Positions 8,744 through 15,901 of a DNA stretch of 64,000 nt are shown piece after piece. Under the pieces are notes generated by a model. It searched no databases. It was not told the DNA's origin and saw only the letters and a program-made list of their open reading frames with translations. Each line of letters starts with the position of its first letter. Within the stretch, counting starts at the first letter, position 1. The DNA is from Lachnospiraceae bacterium (GTDB taxonomy: Bacteria; Bacillota; Clostridia; Lachnospirales; Lachnospiraceae), in NCBI GenBank assembly GCA_029053015.1, contig JAIDHX010000040.1:62001-126000 (forward strand), written 5' to 3'. Made by a program: the position numbers and the translations under genes.

Positions 8744-8880
8744 AGGTGGCGAAAATCTTTTTGCAAGTGACGGAAACAGTCAATAAAGACAAAAACGGGC
8801 TCCGAAGCGTGGCAAGTCGCCCTTATTTTGTCTTTATTGCCTATTTCCTGTAGCTTGCAAGAAAGTTTCGCAAACGCCTA
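8744..8880 (+). repeat. Variable-arm hairpin element, family 1, copy A
   Basis: A long imperfect palindrome. The inner arms are CAATAAAGACAAAA (about 8781-8794) and TTTTGTCTTTATTG; further pairs are GGAAA/TTTCC, TTGCAAG/CTTGCAA and GCGAAA/TTTCGC outside them. The core between the arms carries CTCCGAAGCGTGGCAA, shared with 22790-22895 on the opposite strand. The arms differ between copies but each pairs with itself. In the core, GGGC/GCCC here is GGAC/GTCC in copy B, a compensatory change. It lies antisense to the ruvA-ruvB transcript. Length about 130 bases; no coding frame. Confidence 0.8.
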
Positions 8881-8896
8881 TTCCACAGGTTAATGG

Positions 8897-9106
8897 GGAT
8901 TGTGAAACTCATATTTTGCAGTTTCGAATTGTGCACATGGTATATTCCATAAGCAGACCTTTGCTTACCGTCGGTACTTAGCTGCCGTATTTTGGCAGCT
9001 TACGTACCGCTACGGTAAGCTCAGAGCGAGAGCGAGTCTGCGTTGGAATATACCATGTACACAATGACAACCGCATCGCCTCTGCGTTTCACACTTCCCT
9101 ATCCCA
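8897..9106 (+). repeat. Variable-arm hairpin element, family 2, copy C
   Basis: The main arms are 22 bases (8928-8949 with 9044-9065, ATTGTGCACATGGTATATTC on the left) with a single mismatch, and weaker pairing continues outward (GTGAAAC/GTTTCAC, GGGAT/ATCCC). Inside lie GCAGAC/GTCTGC, CTTACCG/CGGTAAG and a hairpin CGGTAC-TT-AGCTGCC, then GAGC-GAGA-GC, a GNRA-type mini-hairpin. The same order of parts, with different paired bases, occurs at 39672-39805. Together with copy A this explains the whole ruvA-ruvB gap; I see no gene in it. Confidence 0.8.
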
Positions 9107-9110
9107 CAGT

Positions 9111-9716
9111 TTAGAACAACTTCTTCAAAGCTGCCTTCAACAGCGCGCCACTATCCATGGACTCTGCCTCCGGCACTTGCTTTACCGCCCTCAGACTTTC
9201 CGTCTGCCCGTATCCCAATGCCACCAGCGCTTCCACAGCTTCCTTTACCGCACCTTCTTCCGGCAGTGCGCCGCCGGCACCCTGCGCTATCTCCATTCCG
9301 ATGATGGTATCGTCAAAGGATACCTTATCCTTTAAATCCAATATCAGCCGTTCCGCCGTTTTGGCTCCGATACCCGGCGCCTTGGCAATAGCTTTGGCAT
9401 CCTTGGAAAGAATGGCATATTTTAGTGCATCCGCATCCATGACGGACAAAATTGCCAGCGCACCCTTCGGTCCGATGCCGCTCACCGTAAGGCACTTTTT
9501 AAACAATTCCAAATCCGCCTTTGCCAGAAAACCATACAGCAGAAAAGCATCCTCCCGCACCAGCATATAGGTATGCAGTTTTACCGTACTGCCAATCCCG
9601 GGCAGTCTCTGCGCCTCCCTTGCTGAAATGTGCACATTCATGCCCACGCCGCCTACTTCTATTACGACACTGTCTTCCGTGATTTCGGCAATTTCACCTT
9701 TTACATATGCTATCAT
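9111..9716 (-). CDS. ruvA: Holliday junction DNA helicase subunit RuvA
   Basis: The 201-residue product has the three RuvA domains: the N-terminal OB fold (MIAYVKGEIAEITEDSVVIEVGG), two helix-hairpin-helix units (FKKCLTVSGIGPKGALAIL and AIAKAPGIGAKTAERLILDL), and a C-terminal RuvB-binding domain (AVEALVALGYGQTESLRAV). It binds four-way junctions and loads RuvB. ATG at 9716 follows a GAGGG site; ten more in-frame residues upstream are not needed. No ruvC is nearby, as expected in Firmicutes, which use RecU. Confidence 0.96.
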   Translation of the reverse strand: MIAYVKGEIAEITEDSVVIEVGGVGMNVHISAREAQRLPGIGSTVKLHTYMLVREDAFLLYGFLAKADLELFKKCLTVSGIGPKGALAILSVMDADALKYAILSKDAKAIAKAPGIGAKTAERLILDLKDKVSFDDTIIGMEIAQGAGGALPEEGAVKEAVEALVALGYGQTESLRAVKQVPEAESMDSGALLKAALKKLF

Positions 9717-9794
9717 AATCCCTCTTTTATCCTCATTTCCACGCACATTTCAAGATATCTGCGGGCGCTCAGGTGCGCACAGACACAAATCCCG

Positions 9795-11177
9795 CTATTC
9801 TGCAACTTCTACGGCCTTATTCAGCTTTATAAAATAAATACATAGCAGACAGCCCAGATGTACCAGCGCTGTCAGCGCCCATGATATCGGATACGAAATA
9901 TACAGGGTATCCAGCGTCCTGTTTTGGGGAAACACCGTATATATCCATACAATCCGAAACAGGCATGCGCCTGTCAGGGATACAAACATCGGCAGAACGG
10001 AATGTCCCATTCCACGAATACAGCCTACCAGCGTATCCATCACGCCACATAAAAAGTAAGGGCAGCATATAAAGAAAAGCCGCTTCATACCATAGGCAAT
10101 TACCGGCTCCTCCGGCGAATACAAGTGCAGGAGCAGCCTTCCGGCAAAATAGACGCCGCTGCCCATCACAAGTCCCACAACCGTTACAATACCGATACAC
10201 ATACAGGCGATTTTGCCAATCCTCTTATATTTGTGTGCGCCGTAATTCTGACCGACAAAACTGACCGCCGTCTGATGCATGGTGTTCATTGCCGTATACA
10301 CAAAACCCTCCAGATTGCCAGCCGCAGAATTCCCTGCCATGGCAGTGGCGCCGAAGGAATTGACTGAGGACTGAATCAGCACATTGGATATGGAAAAGAT
10401 AGAGCCCTGCAGTCCTGCGGGCAGCCCAATCTGCATCATCATCACAAGCTTGTTCGGCACGATGCGAAGTCTTCTCAAATCCAGTCTGTAGGCACTGTCG
10501 CTGCGTACAAGACAGATTACCACAAGCGTAGCAGAAATCACCTGGGATATGGCAGTTGCCAGCGCAACACCTGCCACGCCCATGGAAAGTCCAATCACAA
10601 AAATCAGATTCAAAATCACATTGATAACGCCTGCCGCCGTCAGAAAGTAGAGAGGTCTTCTGGTATCTCCCACCGCACGCAGAATGGCAGCGCCGAAATT
10701 ATATAGCATCATGGCCGGCATCGCCGCAAAATAGATGCGGATATAGAGCACTGACTGACCCAGCACCTCATCGGGAGCTCCCATGGCGCGAAGAGCAAAC
10801 GGAGCGGAAAACCAACCCACAAAAATCAGGATAATTCCACAGATAACAGAAGTCAGTATTGCCGTATGCACCATGTCGGACAGTTCTTTCTCCTGACCCG
10901 CTCCAAAAAACCTTGCCACAAGCACGTTAGCGCCCACGGATAAACCGATAAACACATTGACTAAAAGGTTAATCAGGGAACCGGTTGAACCGACCGCGGC
11001 AAGCGCATCGCTGCCAACCCATCTCCCCACCACAATCATGTCCGCCGCATTAAATAAAAGCTGTAAAATGCCGGACAACATAAGCGGCAGTGAAAACAAC
11101 AAGATTTTGCCAAACAGCGGCCCGTTGCACATGTCGATTTCATACCGCTTCTGTTTTATGCTACCCTCCATCTCCAT
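9795..11177 (-). CDS. MATE family efflux transporter
   Basis: The 460-residue product has twelve hydrophobic segments and typical MATE sequence, with ILLFSLPLMLSGILQLLFNAADMIVVGRWVG in the first two helices and a pseudo-repeat in the second half (GLPAGLQGSIFSISNVLIQSSVN). MATE proteins export cationic drugs and metabolites in exchange for Na+ or H+; this DinF/NorM-like branch in Clostridia has mostly unknown substrates. The length is normal. It is transcribed from its own promoter just downstream of the VWA gene and lies 78 bp upstream of ruvA, so it may read into ruvA. Confidence 0.9.
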   Translation of the reverse strand: MEMEGSIKQKRYEIDMCNGPLFGKILLFSLPLMLSGILQLLFNAADMIVVGRWVGSDALAAVGSTGSLINLLVNVFIGLSVGANVLVARFFGAGQEKELSDMVHTAILTSVICGIILIFVGWFSAPFALRAMGAPDEVLGQSVLYIRIYFAAMPAMMLYNFGAAILRAVGDTRRPLYFLTAAGVINVILNLIFVIGLSMGVAGVALATAISQVISATLVVICLVRSDSAYRLDLRRLRIVPNKLVMMMQIGLPAGLQGSIFSISNVLIQSSVNSFGATAMAGNSAAGNLEGFVYTAMNTMHQTAVSFVGQNYGAHKYKRIGKIACMCIGIVTVVGLVMGSGVYFAGRLLLHLYSPEEPVIAYGMKRLFFICCPYFLCGVMDTLVGCIRGMGHSVLPMFVSLTGACLFRIVWIYTVFPQNRTLDTLYISYPISWALTALVHLGCLLCIYFIKLNKAVEVAE

Positions 11178-11233
11178 GAAGTTCGCTTCCTTTCTCTGCC
11201 ATTTCTTTCGAGTTTTTTCAACATACTTTGACC

Positions 11234-11262
11234 ATTATACACCCTAAAAAGCAGATTGAAAA
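11234..11262 (-). promoter_or_regulatory. Promoter of the MATE gene
   Basis: TTTTCA and a perfect TATAAT are 17 bases apart on the minus strand, in the gap after the VWA gene and about 57 bases before the MATE start. Confidence 0.65.
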
Positions 11263-11268
11263 GGTGTG

Positions 11269-12453
11269 TCAACGCTTTCTCTTTTCAAATTCTTTCTCAA
11301 ACGCCAGCAAATCCTGTCCGGAGAGAGCCCTCTCCAAAAGCTGTGGCAGCATTTCCGGATTGCAGGCAAAACAGGGGATTCCCAGACCGGCAATCCGGTT
11401 CGCCATCTGCGCGTCGTAGTAAGGTTTTCCCCCGTCAGCCAGAGCAAGCAGACAGACTGCCGTAACACCGGATGCTTTCATTTCCTCCAAACGGCGAAGC
11501 AGTCCCGCACGGTTCCCGCCCTCCTCCAAATCCGAAATCAGGAAAAACAAGGTTTTCGACGGATTTTCTATGTATTTTTCACAGTAAGCCACCGACTGTT
11601 CAATATTGGTTCCTCCGCCCAACTGAAAACCAAACAGCAAATCCACGGGATCTTCACATTTTTCCGTCAAATCTATAATATTGGTATCAAATGCTACAAC
11701 GCGGGTGCGCAGGCTCGCCATACTTGCCAGAATACAGCTCATCACAGAGGAATAAATGACGGATTCCCCCATGGAACCGCTTTGGTCAATGTCCAGAATG
11801 ACCGTCCACTTGTTTGCCGCAGTCGTGCTGGTTCTGTCAAAGAAATAGTAATGCTCTGGCACAATAGTCTTAAGCTCTCTATTATAATTTTTCAGATTTC
11901 TGGCTATGGTGGTCTTGAAATCAAGCGCCGCTGCCGAAGGGATGGGGGAATGCTTTTTCCGGTTGACAGAAGCGGTGACTGCCCTTCGGATATCCTGTTC
12001 CAACAGCCGGTTGATTTCCTCTACAATCTTCTTGATATAGCTGCGGACGCTGTCCTTTGAGCGCTTTGGTATCTGCTCCTTTAAAAGCATGATGGTGGCG
12101 GCAAGCCCTACATCCGGTTCCAGACTCTCCAAAAGCTCCGGCTCAAAGAGAAGCTGTTTTAAACCACAGCGGTTCACGGCATCCGACTGAATTACCGTCA
12201 CAAGCTCCTTGTCAAACAGCCGGCGTACATCACCGAGCCACCGGGTAATCTGCGGGCTGGAAGCACCGCGTCCGGCTCCGCCTCCCTGCGTGCCAAAGCC
12301 GCCGCTTTCCGTGCGGTTATAGATGGCAGCAAGCGCCTGATCCATCAAATCCTGTTCTTTTGTCAAGGGCGCATTTCCCATCTGATTAAAACGGTCCTGA
12401 CTGTCCTGCCCCAAAATCAGCCGCCAGCGGCGGATTTTTCCTTCTGCTTCCAT
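11269..12453 (-). CDS. VWA domain protein of the MoxR/SWIM operon
   Basis: The 394-residue product has a helical N-terminal half (residues about 1-190) and a C-terminal von Willebrand factor A domain. The metal site is complete: DIDQSGSMGES (DxSxS), the threonine in GGGTNIEQS and the aspartate in FLISDLEEGG. Such CoxE-like VWA proteins act as partners of MoxR AAA+ ATPases, probably as adaptors that hold a substrate protein while the ATPase remodels it. It is the last gene of a five-gene operon, 20 bp after the DUF5682 gene. The start has an AAGGGAGCAG site. The target of the system is not known. Confidence 0.85.
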   Translation of the reverse strand: MEAEGKIRRWRLILGQDSQDRFNQMGNAPLTKEQDLMDQALAAIYNRTESGGFGTQGGGAGRGASSPQITRWLGDVRRLFDKELVTVIQSDAVNRCGLKQLLFEPELLESLEPDVGLAATIMLLKEQIPKRSKDSVRSYIKKIVEEINRLLEQDIRRAVTASVNRKKHSPIPSAAALDFKTTIARNLKNYNRELKTIVPEHYYFFDRTSTTAANKWTVILDIDQSGSMGESVIYSSVMSCILASMASLRTRVVAFDTNIIDLTEKCEDPVDLLFGFQLGGGTNIEQSVAYCEKYIENPSKTLFFLISDLEEGGNRAGLLRRLEEMKASGVTAVCLLALADGGKPYYDAQMANRIAGLGIPCFACNPEMLPQLLERALSGQDLLAFEKEFEKRKR

Positions 12454-12473
12454 TTCTGCTCCCTTCTTGGCGC

Positions 12474-14738
12474 CTATAAATCAAAATCAAAGTCATCCAG
12501 ACTTTCCACTATCTTCATCTCTTCCTGTCCCAGCGCCGCATTGACTGCTTCGCTGACCTGACTGCCATTCAGATTCCAGATTTCACCCAGATTTTCCGCA
12601 ATCTCATCCTTTTCCCTTGCGCCGAAATCTGCAAATGCACGCCGCAAAAACACCAGTGCACGTTTAAATTCCTCATCATCAAGACTTTCCAGATAGGCAT
12701 CCAGGCTCTCCCACAAAGACAGCCTTGCAATCAGGGCGTATCGGTTTTTCATGGCAAGCCCCTCAAACCAGCCTGCACCCAGATCGGCAGGCGTGCCAAA
12801 GGACAGACGGCGCATAACCTCAAGCTTAAGCCTTTCTGTATTCATCTGCCCCCGCTCCAGCAGAATTGCCGCCGCAAAGCCGGACAGCCTGGTATTCAAA
12901 TCGTCCCTGTCCGCCACCTTCCACAATGTATCCAGCCACGCATCCTGCTTTAAGAATTCATGGGAAAGCGCCGCCATATTGAGCTGCTGCATGGCGGTTA
13001 TCACGGTATTTGCCGCGCTGTCGTCGCAGACACAGGCATTGGGAAGCAAAAGACAGGCGCGGTAAAAAATCTTTTCCAGAATGGGGAGCAGAGGCGCATC
13101 ATCCACCTGTCTGATACCGCCGAAACGGATTACCGCAGACAGCCGCTCCGCCGTTTTTGCAAGCTCCTCCAGCGAAACCGCATCCACTGCCCTGCGCGCC
13201 AGCATATCTGTGGCATACGCAGCCGCAGCCGGCATACCGCACAAAAAGGAGTCCTCTATCATCTGCGCCATGGCGCCTATGCCGCCTGCACTGTCCGCCT
13301 GCTCCTTCATCTGAAAGGCGGCCGCCTGCACAACGGTATCCCCTTTTAACGCGGCTTCCACCAACTCTATCTCCGCCTCCGGTGTCCAGCGCAGAACCCA
13401 CTGTTCGCCCCATGTGGCATTATCCTGCTGTTTCTTCTTTTCTGCTGCAAAACTCACTCCCAGCACGCGGAGCCGGTGCAGGAAAAAGGAACGGTGCAAA
13501 TCCAGAAACGCTGATTTTTCAGAAGCCACATTTCGTTTTTCCCGCAAATCCAGCGCCAAGTCCTGCGCCGTAATATCACGGTATTTTTCCAACCGCAGTT
13601 CTTTTAACTGCCGGTAAAAATCCTCCTGTATACTGGTACGGCTCACGCCATCCGGCAGGCTGCCGATATTCGTGCCAATCTCCGTGTCAGCCACCGCCAG
13701 ACTGATGGAAGCCATATTGCCGCGGCCCAGACAGGTTACCGCGGCATCCCGCAGATCCCTGAGCGCGGGAATCTGTCCGCCCCGCAGACGCGCCAGTTCA
13801 TGGGAAAGGCGCACTGCCTCAATTACCTCCGCGGAGGAAACCGGCGTGCCGCTGTTTCTCTGATAGCCTGCAATTTTGGACAGATAGCCGTAAGCCGTCC
13901 GCATGGGGCTTTCTGCCTGCAGGGATTCCCATAAAAGTGCATAATAAGCAGGCGCTTTGTTTCCCGCGCCATAACCGGAACGCGAGGAAAGCCTGTAATC
14001 GGAATAAGGCATCAGCGTGTGGCTTGCTTCCACCCGGGGCATGTTATCCAGCCTCTTTTTTTCTTCCGGTGAAGGCGCCTGATTCCAGCTCTTCAGCCCT
14101 TCCACATGGTAGGAGCCGGTCACTACGACAATTTCTTCCGGCTCTGTGCCTGCGCTCACTGCTTCTCTGATTTTTTCCCGCATCCACGCTTCACGAAGCG
14201 TAATTTCCGCCCAGTCGCTGTCTTTTTCCTGCGTCAGCTCCCGCAGGCTTTTTCCAAACAGATTAGAGCCCTGATGATACCCTTCTGCACTTCCCGCCTG
14301 TTCCAGCGTACGCTCCCAGAAAGTCTCATGCCCATCTTCTCCGGTCTGTCTGTCCAGTGCGCGGTAGACATGAAATCTGTCCTCCTCGCCCTGCGCAGCT
14401 TCTTCTACCGACGGAAGCGCCAGAAATACATCTGTGGGTAAATCCATAAAACGGCACACAGCCCCATTTTCCCCGCACCAGAGCACAGCCTGATATTCCG
14501 GCGAATATTCCGCAAAGGGATATAGAATGGTCCGCACCGGAGCCTCTTTTGTATATGCCAGTACCGCAATCGGCGGTTTTGTGACAGAATTTTGTATATG
14601 TACAAGCGTATCCTCCAAATCACAGGGGCCCTCTACCAGCACCATTTTCGGACGCTTTTCCTCCAAAAACTGCCGCAGATAAAATGCTCCTGCCGGAGAC
14701 AGATGCCTGATTCCAAAAAAGAACGGCTCATTGCTCAT
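12474..14738 (-). CDS. DUF5682-like protein with TraB/EreA-type motifs
   Basis: The 754-residue product has N-terminal motifs that resemble the TraB/TIKI/EreA/ChaN superfamily: FFFGIRHLSPAGAFYL (GxxH), VLVEGPCDLED (an acidic pocket), a tryptophan-methionine after REAWMREKIREAV, and VVVTGSYHVEGL (GxxH again). Those residues form a metal-dependent hydrolase or metal-binding site in relatives. The remaining 450 residues are helical and unrecognised. In operons of this kind the protein is usually catalogued as DUF5682; I am matching from memory and context. ATG at 14738 is used, with AAGGAG 8 bases upstream; a GTG directly before it is possible. It lies between the MoxR and VWA genes. Activity is unknown. 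Confidence 0.7.
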   Translation of the reverse strand: MSNEPFFFGIRHLSPAGAFYLRQFLEEKRPKMVLVEGPCDLEDTLVHIQNSVTKPPIAVLAYTKEAPVRTILYPFAEYSPEYQAVLWCGENGAVCRFMDLPTDVFLALPSVEEAAQGEEDRFHVYRALDRQTGEDGHETFWERTLEQAGSAEGYHQGSNLFGKSLRELTQEKDSDWAEITLREAWMREKIREAVSAGTEPEEIVVVTGSYHVEGLKSWNQAPSPEEKKRLDNMPRVEASHTLMPYSDYRLSSRSGYGAGNKAPAYYALLWESLQAESPMRTAYGYLSKIAGYQRNSGTPVSSAEVIEAVRLSHELARLRGGQIPALRDLRDAAVTCLGRGNMASISLAVADTEIGTNIGSLPDGVSRTSIQEDFYRQLKELRLEKYRDITAQDLALDLREKRNVASEKSAFLDLHRSFFLHRLRVLGVSFAAEKKKQQDNATWGEQWVLRWTPEAEIELVEAALKGDTVVQAAAFQMKEQADSAGGIGAMAQMIEDSFLCGMPAAAAYATDMLARRAVDAVSLEELAKTAERLSAVIRFGGIRQVDDAPLLPILEKIFYRACLLLPNACVCDDSAANTVITAMQQLNMAALSHEFLKQDAWLDTLWKVADRDDLNTRLSGFAAAILLERGQMNTERLKLEVMRRLSFGTPADLGAGWFEGLAMKNRYALIARLSLWESLDAYLESLDDEEFKRALVFLRRAFADFGAREKDEIAENLGEIWNLNGSQVSEAVNAALGQEEMKIVESLDDFDFDL

Positions 14739-14750
14739 CACTTCAGCTCC

Positions 14751-15839
14751 TTATTGATTGAGTTCCCTGCATGCCCGGTAAAGCCCTGCCCAGCGGGAAC
14801 CTCTTTTCTTCATCACGTTCTCCAGATATTCCTTCCATGCAAGGGAGTCCTTTTCCTCCTCCTTTACCACTGCGCCCTGCAGTCCGGCCGCCAAATCGCT
14901 GTCGGCAATCTGTCCGTTTCCAAAGCTTCCTGCAAGCGCCATACTGTTGCACAAAAGGGAAATCGCTTCCGCCGTGGACAAAACGCCTGTCGTGGTCTTT
15001 ACCTTCTGGCTGCGATCCAAGGTTTCCCCGCTTCTCAGCTCCCTGAAAACCGTGCAGACCTTCTCCACTACCTCTTCTGCGGGAAGTGCGGCGTTTAAGT
15101 CCAGATTTCCGGCCTGCTGTTCCACTCTGGTCTTTACAATTTCCATTTCGGCATCCAAATCTGCCGGGGCAGGCAGCACCACAATATTGAATCGTCTCTT
15201 TAAAGCGGCTGACATCTCATTGACGCCCTTATCCCGCGTATTTGCCGTAGCAATCACGGAGAAGCCTTTCTGTGCCGGAACCTCCATATTGAGCTCCGGT
15301 ACGGAAATCCGCTTTTCGGACAAAATGGAAATCAACGCGTCCTGTACCTCGCTGGCACATCTTGATATTTCCTCCACCCGGGCAATCGTACCCGTCTCCA
15401 TGGCTGTCATCACAGGGCTTTTCAGCATAGCGCCCAAAGACGGTCCCTGCGCAATCAGCATGGCGTAATTCCACGAATACCGGATTTGTTCCTCCGTGGT
15501 TCCCGCCGTTCCCTGAATCACCTTGGTGGAATCCCCGTTGATAGCGGCGGCCAGATGCTCCGACAGCCAGCTTTTCGCCGTACCGGGTTCCCCGATTAAA
15601 AGCAGCGCCCTGTCCGTTACCAGCGTGGCAATGGCAATTTCCACCAGACGTTCCTGACCGATGTATTTGGGGGTGATTTCCATTCCGCCAACCCTGCCGC
15701 CGCAAATGTAGGTGCGCACGGAACGGGGGGACATCCGCCAGCCCGTAGGCACAGGATCCTTTTCCGCCGCAATCAGTGCATCGATTTCTTTTTGAAAGAG
15801 CTGCTCCGCAGGCAGTCTCTGTACATTGTTCTGCTCCAT
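14751..15839 (-). CDS. MoxR family AAA+ ATPase
   Basis: The 362-residue product has Walker A ALLLIGEPGTAKSWLSEHL, a Walker B/MoxR segment RVEEISRCASEVQDALISIL (EEISR in place of the common DEINR), sensor 1 VIATANTRDKG and the arginine-finger region ALKRRFNIVVLP. MoxR ATPases act as chaperones that activate or remodel enzyme complexes together with VWA proteins. ATG at 15839 is chosen for its GGAGA site; a start 12 codons earlier has none. The gene is flanked by the helical-repeat and DUF5682 genes in one direction with gaps of 12 and 62 bases. Confidence 0.88.
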   Translation of the reverse strand: MEQNNVQRLPAEQLFQKEIDALIAAEKDPVPTGWRMSPRSVRTYICGGRVGGMEITPKYIGQERLVEIAIATLVTDRALLLIGEPGTAKSWLSEHLAAAINGDSTKVIQGTAGTTEEQIRYSWNYAMLIAQGPSLGAMLKSPVMTAMETGTIARVEEISRCASEVQDALISILSEKRISVPELNMEVPAQKGFSVIATANTRDKGVNEMSAALKRRFNIVVLPAPADLDAEMEIVKTRVEQQAGNLDLNAALPAEEVVEKVCTVFRELRSGETLDRSQKVKTTTGVLSTAEAISLLCNSMALAGSFGNGQIADSDLAAGLQGAVVKEEEKDSLAWKEYLENVMKKRGSRWAGLYRACRELNQ

Positions 15840-15901
15840 TTTCTCTCCATTTCCGCGCTGCTTTGCGCATAACAATTTTTATCTGCAACTTTAAGCAAAA
15901 A

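Noticed and set aside
8695..8766. N-terminal extension of RuvB to 355 residues.
   Set aside because: The added 24 residues match no RuvB and overlap hairpin element A; a ribosome site supports the start at 8694.
11266..12060. A 264-codon plus-strand frame opposite the VWA gene.
   Set aside because: No ribosome site or recognisable protein; the opposite strand encodes a complete VWA metal site.
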